DNA of 64,000 nt from the NCBI GenBank assembly GCA_030762175.1, contig JAUJEO010000021.1:1302001-1366000 (forward strand), given 5' to 3'. The notes below the pieces were generated by a model that ran no database searches, was not told where the DNA came from, and saw nothing but the letters and a program-made list of their open reading frames with translations. Shown piece by piece: positions 10,142 to 23,198 of this stretch. Within the stretch, counting starts at the first letter, position 1. Each line of letters opens with the position of its first letter. The translations under genes and the position numbers were made by a program. The stretch is from Metallyticus violacea (taxonomy: Eukaryota > Arthropoda > Insecta > Mantodea > Metallyticidae).

Positions 10142-12779
10142 TAGTTTGATAGCCTCAGAAAAGCATATTATGCGCAAAGAATCTCGAAAAGAAAAATTTT
10201 TTTTTTCGAAGTTTGGAAACTTCGTTAGAATCACTTTTTATCCGTTCTTATTTGAGATAACTGGTTCTCTTTCATTATACTAGTTTGATAGCCTCAGAAA
10301 AGCATATTATGCGCAAAGAATCTCGAAAAGAAAAAAAATTTTTTTCGAAGTTTGGAAACTTCGTTAGAATCATTTTTTTTTTCCGTTCTTATTTGAAATA
10401 ACTGAATCTCTTTCATTATACTAGTTTGATAGCCTCAGAAAATCATATTATGCGCAAAGAATCTCGAAAAGAAAAAAATTTTTTTTCGATGTTTGGAAAC
10501 TTTGTTAGAATCACTTTTTTTCCGTTCTTATTTGAGATAAATGGTTCTCTTTCATTATACTAGTTTGATAGCCTCAGAAAAGCATATTATGCACAAAGAA
10601 TCTCGAAATGAAAAAAATTTTTTTTCGAAGTTTGAAAAGTTCGTTAGAATCACTTTTTTCCGTTCTTATTTGAGATAACTGGTGTTCTTTCATTATACTA
10701 GTTTGATAGCCTCAGAAAAGCATATTATGCGCAAAGAATCTCGAAAAGAAAAAAATTTTTTTTCGAAGTTTGGAAACTTCGTTTGATTCACTTTTTTTCC
10801 GTTCTTATTTGAGATATTTGGTTCTCTTTCATTGTACTAGTTTTATAGCCTCAGTAAAGCATATTATGCACAAAATATCTCGAAAAGAAAAAAAATGTTT
10901 TTCGAAGTTTGGAAACTTCATTAGAATCACTTTTTTTCCGTTCTTATTTGAGATAACTGGTTCTCTTTCATTATACTAGTTTGATAGCCTCAGAAAAGCA
11001 TATTATGCACAAAGAATCTCGAAAAGAAAAAAGGTTTTTTTCGAAGTTTCGAAACTTCGTTTGACTCACTTTTTTTCCGTTCTAATTTGGCATAACTGGT
11101 TCTCTTTCATTATACTAGTTTGATAGCCTCAGAAAAGCATATTATGCGCAAAGAATCTCGAAAAGAAAAAATTTTTTTTTCGAAGTTTGGAAACTTCGTT
11201 AGAATCACTTTTTTTTCCGTTCTTATTTGAGATAACTGGTTATCTTTCATTATACTAGTTTGATAGCCTCAGAAAAGCATATTATGCGCAAAGAATCTCG
11301 AAAAGAAAAAAAATTTTTTCGAAGTTTGGAAACTTCGTTAGAATCACTTTTTTTCCGTTCTTATTTGAAATAACTGGTTCTCTTTCATGATACTAGTTTG
11401 ATAGCCTCAGAAAAGCATATTATGCACAAAGAATCTCGAAAAGAAAAAAATTTTTTTTCGAAGTTTGGAAACTTCTTTAGAATCAATTTTTTTCCGTTTT
11501 TATTTGCGATAACTGGTTGTCTTTCATTATACTAGTTTGATAGCCTCAGAAAACCATATTATGGGCAAAGAATCTCGAAAAGAAAAAAAATTTTTTTCGA
11601 AGTTTGGAAACTTCTTTAGAATCACTATTTTTCCGTTCTTATTTGAGATTACTGGTTCTCTTTCATTATACTAATTAGATAGCCCCAGAAAAGCATATTA
11701 CGCGCAAAGAATCTCGAAAATAAAAAAATTTTTTTAGAACTTTGGAAACTTCGTTAGAATCACTTTTTTTCCGTTCTTATTTGAGATAACTGGTTCTCTT
11801 TCATTATACTAGTTTGATAGCCTCAGAAAAGCATATTATGCGCAAAGAATCTCGAAAAGAAAAAAAATTTTTTTCGAAGTTTGGAAACTTCATTAGAATC
11901 ACTTTTTTTCCGTTCTTATTTGAGATAACTGGTTCTCTTTCATTATACTAGTTTGATAGCCTCAGTAAAGCATATTATGCGCAAAGAATCTGGAAAAGAA
12001 AAAAAATTTTTTCGAAATTTGGAAACTTCGTTGGAATCACTTTTTTTCCGTTCTTATTTGAGATAAATGGTTCTCTTTCATTATACTAGTTTGATAACCT
12101 CAGAAAAGCATATTATGCGCAAAGAATCTCGAAAAGAAAAAAGTTTTTTTTCGAAGTTTGGAAACTTCGTTTGAATCACATTTTTTCCGTTCTTATTTGA
12201 GATAACTGGTTCTCCTTCATTATACTAGTTTGATAGCCTTAGTAAAGCATATTATGCGCAAAGAATCTCGAAAAGAAAAAAAAAAGTTTTCGAAGTTTGG
12301 AAACTACGTTAGAATCACTTTTTTGCGTTTTTATTTGAGATAACTGGTTCTCTTTCATTATACTAGTTTGATAGCCTCAGCAAAGCATATTATGCGCAAA
12401 GAATCTCGAAAAGAAAAAAAATTTTTTTCGAAGTTTGGAAACTTCGTTAGAATCACTTTTTATCCGTTCTTATTTGAGATAACTGGTTCTCTTTCATTAT
12501 ACTAGTTTGATAGCCTCAGAAAAGCATATTATGCGCAAAGAATCTCGAAAAGAAAAAAGTTTTTTTTCGAAGTTTGGAAATTTCGATTGAATCACTTTTT
12601 TTCCGTTCGTATTTGATATAACTGGTTCTCCTTCATTATACTAGTTTGATAGCCTCAGTAAAGCATATTATGGGCAAAGAATCTCGAAAAGAAAAAAAAA
12701 TTTTTTCGAAGTTTGGAAACTTCGTTAGAATCACTTTTTTGCGTTTTTATTTGAGATAACTGGTTCTCTTTCATTATAC
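10142..12779 (+). repeat. 2.64-kb block duplication, copy 2 (19 monomers)
   Basis: Second copy of the block at 7364-10141, one 139-bp monomer shorter. Sequence agreement is near complete, with a few differences such as ATTAAATTAG in copy 1 (about 10000) against ATTATACTAG here. The copy ends at 12779, where a GCCGCAGCAAAGC monomer follows in place of the block start. Confidence 0.9.
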
Positions 12780-13890
12780 TAGTTTGATAGCCGCAGCAAA
12801 GCATATTATGCGCAAAGAATCTCGAAAAGAAAAAATATTTTTTCGAAGTTTGGAAACTTCGTTAGAATCACTTTTTTTCCGTTCTTATTTGAGATAACTG
12901 GTTCTCTTTCATTATACTAGTTTGATAGCCTCAGAAAAGCATATTATGCGCAAAGAATCTCGAAAAGAAAAAAGTTTTCTTTCGAAGTTTGGAAACTTCG
13001 TTTGAATAACTTTTTTTCGGTTCTTATTTAAGATAACTGGTTCTCTTTCATTATACTAGTTTGATAGCCTCAGAAAAGCATATTATGCGCAAAGAATCTC
13101 GAAAAGAAAAAAAATTTTTTTCGAAGTTTGGAAACTTCGTTAGAATAACTTTTTTTCCGTTCTTATTTGAGATAACTGGTTCTCTTTCATTATACTAGTT
13201 TGATAGCCTCAGAAAAGCATATTATGCGCAAAGAATCTCGAAAAGAAAAAAATTTTTTTTCGAAGTTTGGAAACTTCGTTAGAATCACTTTTTTTCCGTT
13301 CTTATTTGAAATAACTGGTTCTCTTTCATGATACTAGTTTGATAGCCTCAGAAAATCATATTATGCGCAAAGAATCTCGAAAAGAAAAAAATTTTTTTTC
13401 GATGTTTGGAAACTTTGTTAGAATCACTTTTTTTCCGTTCATATTTGAGATAACTGGTTCTCTTTCATTATACTAGTTTGATAGCCTCAGAAAGGCATAT
13501 TATGCGCAAAGAATCTCGAAAAGAAAAAAATTTTTTTTCGAAGTTTGGAAACTTCGTTAGAATCACTTTTTTTCCGTTCTTATTTGAGATTATTGGTTCT
13601 CTTTCATTATAGTAGTTTGATAGCCTCAGAAAAGCATATTATGCACAAAGAATCTCGAAAAGAAAAAAAATTTTTTTCGAAGTTAGGAAACTTCGTTAGA
13701 ATCACTTTTTTTCCTTTCTTATTTGAGATAACTGGTTCTCTTTCATTATACTAGTTTGATAGCCTCAGCAAAGCATATTATTCACAAACAATCTCGAAAA
13801 GAAAAAAAATTTTTTTCGAAGTTTGGAAACTTCATTAGAATCACTTTTTTTCCGTTCTTATTTGAGATAACTGGTTCTCTTTCATTATAC
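11949..13890 (+). repeat. 1.94-kb block (14 monomers), copy 1
   Basis: Fourteen monomers beginning with CTGGAAAAG, CGAAATTTGG and CGTTGGAATCAC, and ending with the hybrid monomer at 13752. The same order restarts at 13891. Distinctive members are the GCCGCAG monomer at 12780, the GTTTTCTTTCG with TTTTTTTCGG monomer at 12919, and an AAAGGCAT monomer near 13475. It overlaps the end of the preceding block duplication, so this is a younger exchange superimposed on an older one. Confidence 0.87.
13752..13890 (+). other. Hybrid monomer joining two 14-monomer blocks
   Basis: The 5' part (GCAAAGC, TTCACAAACAATCTCG) matches the monomer at 15695, which is HOR monomer 2. The 3' part (CTTCATTAGAATCAC with TTTTTTTCCG) matches the monomer near 11810 rather than the CGTCGTTTGAATCAC ending seen at 15695. 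This is the crossover point that created the 1.94-kb duplication. The switch lies between the CTCGAAAAG motif and the GGAAAC core. Confidence 0.83.
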
Positions 13891-15833
13891 TAGTTTGATA
13901 GCCTCAGTAAAGCATATTATGCGCAAAGAATCTGGAAAAGAAAAAAAATTTTTTCGAAATTTGGAAACTTCGTTGGAATCACTTTTTTTCCGTTCTTATT
14001 TGAGATAAATGGTTCTCTTTCATTATACTAGTTTGATAACCTCAGAAAAGCATATTATGCGCAAAGAATCTCGAAAAGAAAAAAGTTTTTTTTCGAAGTT
14101 TGGAAACTTCGTTTGAATCACATTTTTTCCGTTCTTATTTGAGATAACTGGTTCTCCTTCATTATACTAGTTTGATAGCCTTAGTAAACCATATTATGCG
14201 CAAAGAATCTCGAAAAGAAAAAAAAAAATTTTTCGAAGTTTGGAAACTACGTTAGAATCACTTTTTTGCGTTTTTATTTGAGATAACTGGTTCTCTTTCA
14301 TTATACTAGTTTGATAGCCTCAGCAAAGCATATTATGCGCAAAGAATCTCGAAAAGAAAAAAAATTTTTTTCGAAGTTTGGAAACTTCGTTAGAATCACT
14401 TTTTATCCGTTCTTATTTGAGATAACTGGTTCTCTTTCATTATACTAGTTTGATAGCCTCAGAAAAGCATATTATGCGCAAAGAATCTCGAAAAGAAAAA
14501 AGTTTTTTTTCGAAGTTTGGAAATTTCGATTGAATCACTTTTTTTCCGTTCGTATTTGATATAACTGGTTCTCCTTCATTATACTAGTTTGATAGCCTCA
14601 GTAAAGCATATTATGGGCAAAGAATCTCGAAAAGAAAAAAAAATTTTTTCGAAGTTTGGAAAATTCGTTAGAATCACTTTTTTGCGTTTTTATTTGAGAT
14701 AACTGGTTCTCTTTCATTATACTAGTTTGATAGCCGCAGCAAAGCATATTATATGCAAAGAATCTCGAAAAGAAAAAATATTTTTTCGAAGTTTGGAAAC
14801 TTCGTTAGAATCACTTTTTTTCCGTTCTTATTTGAGATAACTGGTTCTCTTTCATTATACTAGTTTGATAGCCTCAGAAAAGCATATTATGCGCAAAGAA
14901 TCTCGAAAAGAAAAAAGTTTTCTTTCGAAGTTTGGAAACTTCGTTTGAATAACTTTTTTTCGGTTCTTATTTAAGATAACTGGTTCTCTTTCATTATACT
15001 AGTTTGATAGCCTCAGAAAAGCATATTATGCGCAAAGAATCTCGAAAAGAAAAAAAATTTTTTTCGAAGTTTGGAAACTTCGTTAGAATCACTTTTTTTC
15101 CGTTCTTATTTGAGATAACTGGTTCTCTTTCATTATACTAGTTTGATAGCCTCAGAAAAGCATATTATGCGCAAAGAATCTCGAAAAGAAAAAAATTTTT
15201 TTTCGAAGTTTGGAAACTTCGTTAGAATCACTTTTTTTCCGTTCTTATTTGAAATAACTGGTTCTCTTTCATGATACTAGTTTGATAGCCTCAGAAAATC
15301 ATATTATGCGCAAAGAATCTCGAAAAGAAAAAAATTTTTTTTCGATGTTTGGAAACTTTGTTAGAATCACTTTTTTTCCGTTCATATTTGAGATAACTGG
15401 TTCTCTTTCATTATACTAGTTTGATAGCCTCAGAAAGGCATATTATGCGCAAAGAATCTCGAAAAGAAAAAAATTTTTTTTCGAAGTTTGGAAACTTCGT
15501 TAGAATCACTTTTTTTCCGTTCTTATTTGAGATTATTGGTTCTCTTTCATTATAGTAGTTTGATAGCCTCAGAAAAGCATATTATGCACAAAGAATCTCG
15601 AAAAGAAAAAAAATTTTTTTCGAATTTAGGAAACTTCGTTAGAATCACTTTTTTTCCTTTCTTATTTGAGATAACTGGTTCTCTTTCATTATACTAGTTT
15701 GATAGCCTCAGCAAAGCATATTATTCACAAACAATCTCGAAAAGAAAAAAAATTTTTTTCGAAGTTTGGAAACGTCGTTTGAATCACTTTTATTCCGTTC
15801 TTATTTGAGATAACTGGTTCTCTTTCACTATAC
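13891..15833 (+). repeat. 1.94-kb block (14 monomers), copy 2
   Basis: Repeat of 11949-13890 at offset 1942-1943, differing at scattered single bases. For example, the GCCGCAG monomer reads TATATGCAAAG here against TATGCGCAAAG in copy 1, and GTTAGAATCAC near 15080 against GTTAGAATAAC near 13140. The last two monomers (from 15556) are also monomers 1 and 2 of the next HOR copy, so the block merges into the HOR without a break. Confidence 0.87.
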
Positions 15834-18196
15834 TAGTTTGATAGCCTCAGTAAAGCATATTATGCACAAAGAATCTCGAAAAGAAAAAAGTTTTTTTTCG
15901 AAGTTTCGAAACTTTGTTTGACTCAGTTTTTTTCCGTTCTAATTTGACATAACTGGTTCTCTTTCATTATACTTGTTTGATAGCCTCAGTAAAGCATATT
16001 ATATGCAAAGAATCTCGAAAAGAAAAAAATTTTTTTTCGAATTTTGGAAACTTCGTTGGAATCACTTTTTTTCCGTTCTTATTTTAGGTAACTGGTTCTC
16101 TTTCATTATACTAATTTGATAGCCTCAGTAAAGCATATTATGCGCAAAGAATCTTGAAAAGAAAAAAAATTTTTTTCGAAGTTTGGAAACGTCGTTAGAA
16201 TCACATTTTTTCCGTTCTTATTTCAGATAACTGGTTCTCTTTCATTATACTAGTTTGATAGCCTCAGAAAAGCATATTATGCGCAAAGAATCTCGAAAAG
16301 AAAAAAGTTTTTTTTCGAAGTTTGGAAACTTCGCTTGAATAACTTTTTTTCCGTTCTTATTTGAGATAACTGGTTCTCTTTCATTTTACTAGTTTGATAG
16401 CCTCAGAAAAGCATATTATGCGCAAAGAATCTCGAAAAGAAAAATTTTTTTTTTCGAAGTTTGGAAACTTCGTTAGAATCACTTTTTTTCCGTTCTTATT
16501 TGAGATAACTGGTTCTCTTTCATTATACTAGTTTGATAGCCTCAGAAAAGCATATTATGCGCAAAGAATCTCGAAAAGAAAAAAATTTTTTTTCGAAGTT
16601 TGGAAACTTTAGTATAATCACTTTTTTTCCGTTCTTATTTGAAATAACTGGTTCTCTTTCATGATACTAGTTTGATAGCCTCAGAAAATCATATTATGCG
16701 CAAAGAATCTCGAAAAGAAAAAAATTTTTTTTCGATGTTTGGAAACTTTGTTAGAATCACTTTTTTTCCGTTCTTATTTGAGATAACTGGTTCTCTTTCA
16801 TTATACTAGTTTGATAGCCTCAGAAAAGCATATTATGCACAAAGAATCTCGAAAAGAAAAAAATTTTTTTTCGAAGTTTGGAAACTTCTTTAGAATCACT
16901 TTTTTCCGTTTTTATTTGCGATAACTGGTTCTCTTTCATTATACTAGTTTGATAGCCTCAGAAAACCATATTATGCGCAAAGAATCTCGAAAAGAAAAAA
17001 ATTTTTTTTCGAAGTTTGGAAACTTCTTTAGAATCACTATTTTTCCGTTCTTATTTGAGATTACTGGTTCTCTTTCATTATACTAATTAGATAGCCTCAG
17101 AAAAGCATATTACGCGCAAAGAATCTCGAAAATAAAAAAAATTTTTTAGAACTTTGGAAACTTCGTTAGAATCACTTTTTTTTCCGATCTTATTTGAGAT
17201 AACTGGTTCTCTTTCATTATACTAGTTTGATAGCCTCATAAAAGCTTATTATGCGCAAAGAATCTCGAAAAGAAAAAAATTTTTTTTCGAAGTTTGGAAA
17301 CTTCATTAGAATCGCCTTTTTTTCCGTTCTTATTTGAGATAATTGGTTCTCTTTCATTATACTAGTTTGATAGCCTCAGTAATGCATATTATGCGCAAAG
17401 AATCTGGAAAAGAAAAAAAATTTTTTTCGAAGTTTGGAAACGTCGTTAGAATCACTTTTTTTCCGTTCTTATTTGAGATAACTGGTTCTCTTTCATTATA
17501 CTAGTTTGATAGCCTCAGAAAAGCATATTATGCGCAAAGAATCTCGAAAAGAAAAAAGTTTTTTTTCGAAGTTTGGAAACTTCGTTTGAATAACTTTTTT
17601 TCCGTTCTTATTTGAGATAACTGGTTCTCTTTCATTATACTAGTTTGATAGCCTCAGAAAAGCATATTATGTGCAAAGAATCTCGAAAAGAAAAAAATTT
17701 TTTTTCGAAGTTTGGAAACTTCATTAGAATCACTTTTTTTCCGTTCTTATTTGAAATAACTGGTTCTCTTTCATGATACTAGTTTGATAGCCTCAGAAAA
17801 TCATATTATGCGCAAAGAATCTCGAAAAGAAAAAAATTTTTTTTCGATGTTTGGAAACTTTGTTAGAATCACTTTTTTTCCGTTCTTATTTGAGATAACT
17901 GGTTCTCTTTCATTATACTAGTTTGATAGCCTCAGAAAGGCATATTATGCGCAAAGAATCTCGAAAAGAAAAAAGTTTTTTTTCGAAGTTTGGAAACTTC
18001 GTTTGAATAACTTTTTTTCCGTTCTTATTTGAGATAACTGGTTCTATTTCATTATACTAGTTTGATAGCCTCAGAAAAGCATATTATGCGCAAAGAATCT
18101 CGAAAAGAAAAAATTTTTTTTTCGAAGTTTGGAAACTTCGTTAGAATCACTTTTTTTCCGTTCTTATTTGAGATTACTGGTTCTCTTTCATTATAG
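15556..18196 (+). repeat. A-HOR copy Z, 19 monomers (2,641 bp)
   Basis: Same monomer order as the 18-monomer HOR but with an additional monomer after position 6. The monomers at about 16390 and 16529 both occupy slot 7; the second has an unusual AAACTTTAGTATAATCAC. Small differences from the inner copies suggest it is older: the palindrome in monomer 3 ends ACTTTG instead of ACTTCG, and monomer 5 has CACATTTTTTCC. It forms the left border of the homogeneous core. Confidence 0.86.
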
Positions 18197-20697
18197 TAGT
18201 TTGATAGCCTCAGAAAAGCATATTATGCACAAAGAATCTCGAAAAGAAAAAAAATTTTTTTCGAAGTTAGGAAACTTCGTTAGAATCACTTTTTTTCCGT
18301 TCTTATTTGAGATAACTGGTTCTATTTCATTATACTAGTTTGATAGCCTCAGCAAAGCATATTATTCACAAAGAATCTCGAAAAGAAAAAAATTTTTTTT
18401 CGAAGTTTGGAAAGGTCGTTTGAATCACTTTTATTCCGTTCTTATTTGAGATAACTGGTTCTCTTTCACTATACTAGTTTGATAGCCTCAGTAAAGCATA
18501 TTATGCACAAAGAATCTCGAAAAGAAACAAGTTTTTTTTCGAAGTTTCGAAACTTCGTTTGACTCAGTTTTTTTCCGTTCTAATTTGACATAACTGGTTC
18601 TCTTTCATTATACTTGTTTGATAGCCTCAGTAAAGCATATTATATGCAAAGAATCTCGAAAAGAAAAAATTTTTTTTTCGAATTTTGGAAACTTCGTTAG
18701 AATCACTTTTTTTCCGTTCTTATTTTAGGTAACTGGTTCTCTTTCATTATACTAATTTGATAGCCTCAGTAAAGCATATTATGCGCAAAGAATCTTGAAA
18801 AGAAAAAAAATTTTTTTCGAAGTTTGGAAACGTCGTTAGAATCACTTTTTTTCCGTTCTTATTTGAGATAACTGGTTCTCTTTCATTATACTAGTTTGAT
18901 AGCCTCAGAAAAGCATATTATGCGCAAAGAATCTCGAAAAGAAAAAAGTTTTTTTTCGAAGTTTGGAAACTTCGTTTGAATAACTTTTTTTCCGTTCTTA
19001 TTTGAGATAACTGGTTCTCTTTCATTATACTAGTTTGATAGCCTCAGAAAAGCATATTATGCGCAAAGAATCTCGAAAAGAAAAAAATTTTTTTTCGAAG
19101 TTTGGAAACTTCGTTAGAATCACTTTTTTTCCGTTCTTATTTGAAATAACTGGTTCTCTTTCATGATACTAGTTTGATAGCCTCAGAAAATCATATTATG
19201 CGCAAAGAATCTCGAAAAGAAAAAAATTATTTTCGATGTTTGGAAACTTTGTTAGAATCACTTTTTTTCCGTTCTTATTTGAGATAACTGGTTCTCTTTC
19301 ATTATACTAGTTTGATAGCCTCAGAAAAGCATATTATGCACAAAGAATCTCGAAAAGAAAAAAATTTTTTTTCGAAGTTTGGAAACTTCTTTAGAATCAC
19401 TTTTTTCCGTTTTTATTTGCGATAACTGGTTCTCTTTCATTATACTAGTTTGATAGCCTCAGAAAACCATATTATGCGCAAAGAATCTCGAAAAGAAAAA
19501 AATTTTTTTTCGAAGTTTGGAAACTTCTTTAGAATCACTATTTTTCCGTTCTTATTTGAGATTACTGGTTCTCTTTCATTATACTAATTAGATAGCCTCA
19601 GAAAAGCATATTACGCGCAAAGAATCTCGAAAATAAAAAAAATTTTTTAGAACTTTGGAAACTTCGTTAGAATCACTTTTTTTTCCGATCTTATTTGAGA
19701 TAACTGGTTCTCTTTCATTATACTAGTTTGATAGCCTCATAAAAGCTTATTATGCGCAAAGAATCTCGAAAAGAAAAAAATTTTTTTTCGAAGTTTGGAA
19801 ACTTCATTAGAATCGCCTTTTTTTCCGTTCTTATTTGAGATAATTGGTTCTCTTTCATTATACTAGTTTGATAGCCTCAGTAATGCATATTATGCGCAAA
19901 GAATCTGGAAAAGAAAAAAAATTTTTTTCGAAGTTTGGAAACGTCGTTAGAATCACTTTTTTTCCGTTCTTATTTGAGATAACTGGTTCTCTTTCATTAT
20001 ACTAGTTTGATAGCCTCAGAAAAGCATATTATGCGCAAAGAATCTCGAAAAGAAAAAAGTTTTTTTTCGAAGTTTGGAAACTTCGTTTGAATAACTTTTT
20101 TTCCGTTCTTATTTGAGATAACTGGTTCTCTTTCATTATACTAGTTTGATAGCCTCAGAAAAGCATATTATGTGCAAAGAATCTCGAAAAGAAAAAAATT
20201 TTTTTTCGAAGTTTGGAAACTTCATTAGAATCACTTTTTTTCCGTTCTTATTTGAAATAACTGGTTCTCTTTCATGATACTAGTTTGATAGCCTCAGAAA
20301 ATCATATTATGCGCAAAGAATCTCGAAAAGAAAAAAATTTTTTTTCGATGTTTGGAAACTTTGTTAGAATCACTTTTTTTCCGTTCTTATTTGAGATAAC
20401 TGGTTCTCTTTCATTATACTAGTTTGATAGCCTCAGAAAGGCATATTATGCGCAAAGAATCTCGAAAAGAAAAAAGTTTTTTTTCGAAGTTTGGAAACTT
20501 CGTTTGAATAACTTTTTTTCCGTTCTTATTTGAGATAACTGGTTCTATTTCATTATACTAGTTTGATAGCCTCAGAAAAGCATATTATGCGCAAAGAATC
20601 TCGAAAAGAAAAAATTTTTTTTTCGAAGTTTGGAAACTTCGTTAGAATCACTTTTTTTCCGTTCTTATTTGAGATTACTGGTTCTCTTTCATTATAG
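18197..20697 (+). repeat. A-HOR copy A, 18 monomers (2,501 bp)
   Basis: Canonical HOR. Signatures by slot: 1 GAAGTTAGG; 2 TTATTCACAAAG and TTCACTATAC; 3 AGAAACAAG plus perfect palindrome; 4 TATATGCAAAG; 5 CTTGAAAAG; 6 GTTTGAATAAC; 7 CATGATAC; 8 AAAATCAT with ATTATTTTCGATG; 9 TTTTTATTTGCGATAAC; 10 AAAACCATATT; 11 ATTAGATAG, TTACGCGC and GAAAATAAA; 12 CATAAAAGCTTATT; 13 GTAATGCAT; 14 as 6; 15 TATGTGCAAAG; 16 as 8; 17 AAAGGCAT; 18 ending ATTATAG. Slots 5-8 and 13-16 are related, so an older four-monomer cassette lies inside the HOR. Confidence 0.93.
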
Positions 20698-23198
20698 TAG
20701 TTTGATAGCCTCAGAAAAGCATATTATGCACAAAGAATCTCGAAAAGAAAAAAAATTTTTTTCGAAGTTAGGAAACTTCGTTAGAATCACTTTTTTTCCG
20801 TTCTTATTTGAGATAACTGGTTCTATTTCATTATACTAGTTTGATAGCCTCAGCAAAGCATATTATTCACAAAGAATCTCGAAAAGAAAAAAATTTTTTT
20901 TCGAAGTTTGGAAAGGTCGTTTGAATCACTTTTATTCCGTTCTTATTTGAGATAACTGGTTCTCTTTCACTATACTAGTTTGATAGCCTCAGTAAAGCAT
21001 ATTATGCACAAAGAATCTCGAAAAGAAACAAGTTTTTTTTCGAAGTTTCGAAACTTCGTTTGACTCAGTTTTTTTCCGTTCTAATTTGACATAACTGGTT
21101 CTCTTTCATTATACTTGTTTGATAGCCTCAGTAAAGCATATTATATGCAAAGAATCTCGAAAAGAAAAAATTTTTTTTTCGAATTTTGGAAACTTCGTTA
21201 GAATCACTTTTTTTCCGTTCTTATTTTAGGTAACTGGTTCTCTTTCATTATACTAATTTGATAGCCTCAGTAAAGCATATTATGCGCAAAGAATCTTGAA
21301 AAGAAAAAAAATTTTTTTCGAAGTTTGGAAACGTCGTTAGAATCACTTTTTTTCCGTTCTTATTTGAGATAACTGGTTCTCTTTCATTATACTAGTTTGA
21401 TAGCCTCAGAAAAGCATATTATGCGCAAAGAATCTCGAAAAGAAAAAAGTTTTTTTTCGAAGTTTGGAAACTTCGTTTGAATAACTTTTTTTCCGTTCTT
21501 ATTTGAGATAACTGGTTCTCTTTCATTATACTAGTTTGATAGCCTCAGAAAAGCATATTATGCGCAAAGAATCTCGAAAAGAAAAAAATTTTTTTTCGAA
21601 GTTTGGAAACTTCGTTAGAATCACTTTTTTTCCGTTCTTATTTGAAATAACTGGTTCTCTTTCATGATACTAGTTTGATAGCCTCAGAAAATCATATTAT
21701 GCGCAAAGAATCTCGAAAAGAAAAAAATTATTTTCGATGTTTGGAAACTTTGTTAGAATCACTTTTTTTCCGTTCTTATTTGAGATAACTGGTTCTCTTT
21801 CATTATACTAGTTTGATAGCCTCAGAAAAGCATATTATGCACAAAGAATCTCGAAAAGAAAAAAATTTTTTTTCGAAGTTTGGAAACTTCTTTAGAATCA
21901 CTTTTTTCCGTTTTTATTTGCGATAACTGGTTCTCTTTCATTATACTAGTTTGATAGCCTCAGAAAACCATATTATGCGCAAAGAATCTCGAAAAGAAAA
22001 AAATTTTTTTTCGAAGTTTGGAAACTTCTTTAGAATCACTATTTTTCCGTTCTTATTTGAGATTACTGGTTCTCTTTCATTATACTAATTAGATAGCCTC
22101 AGAAAAGCATATTACGCGCAAAGAATCTCGAAAATAAAAAAAATTTTTTAGAACTTTGGAAACTTCGTTAGAATCACTTTTTTTTCCGATCTTATTTGAG
22201 ATAACTGGTTCTCTTTCATTATACTAGTTTGATAGCCTCATAAAAGCTTATTATGCGCAAAGAATCTCGAAAAGAAAAAAATTTTTTTTCGAAGTTTGGA
22301 AACTTCATTAGAATCGCCTTTTTTTCCGTTCTTATTTGAGATAATTGGTTCTCTTTCATTATACTAGTTTGATAGCCTCAGTAATGCATATTATGCGCAA
22401 AGAATCTGGAAAAGAAAAAAAATTTTTTTCGAAGTTTGGAAACGTCGTTAGAATCACTTTTTTTCCGTTCTTATTTGAGATAACTGGTTCTCTTTCATTA
22501 TACTAGTTTGATAGCCTCAGAAAAGCATATTATGCGCAAAGAATCTCGAAAAGAAAAAAGTTTTTTTTCGAAGTTTGGAAACTTCGTTTGAATAACTTTT
22601 TTTCCGTTCTTATTTGAGATAACTGGTTCTCTTTCATTATACTAGTTTGATAGCCTCAGAAAAGCATATTATGTGCAAAGAATCTCGAAAAGAAAAAAAT
22701 TTTTTTTCGAAGTTTGGAAACTTCATTAGAATCACTTTTTTTCCGTTCTTATTTGAAATAACTGGTTCTCTTTCATGATACTAGTTTGATAGCCTCAGAA
22801 AATCATATTATGCGCAAAGAATCTCGAAAAGAAAAAAATTTTTTTTCGATGTTTGGAAACTTTGTTAGAATCACTTTTTTTCCGTTCTTATTTGAGATAA
22901 CTGGTTCTCTTTCATTATACTAGTTTGATAGCCTCAGAAAGGCATATTATGCGCAAAGAATCTCGAAAAGAAAAAAGTTTTTTTTCGAAGTTTGGAAACT
23001 TCGTTTGAATAACTTTTTTTCCGTTCTTATTTGAGATAACTGGTTCTATTTCATTATACTAGTTTGATAGCCTCAGAAAAGCATATTATGCGCAAAGAAT
23101 CTCGAAAAGAAAAAATTTTTTTTTCGAAGTTTGGAAACTTCGTTAGAATCACTTTTTTTCCGTTCTTATTTGAGATTACTGGTTCTCTTTCATTATAG
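20698..23198 (+). repeat. A-HOR copy B, 18 monomers (2,501 bp)
   Basis: Follows copy A at exactly 2,501 bp with the same signature in all 18 slots, including the shared AGAAACAAG change in monomer 3 and ATTATTTTCGATG in monomer 8. I noticed no difference between copies A and B when reading along, so they are among the most recently duplicated units in the window. Confidence 0.93.
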
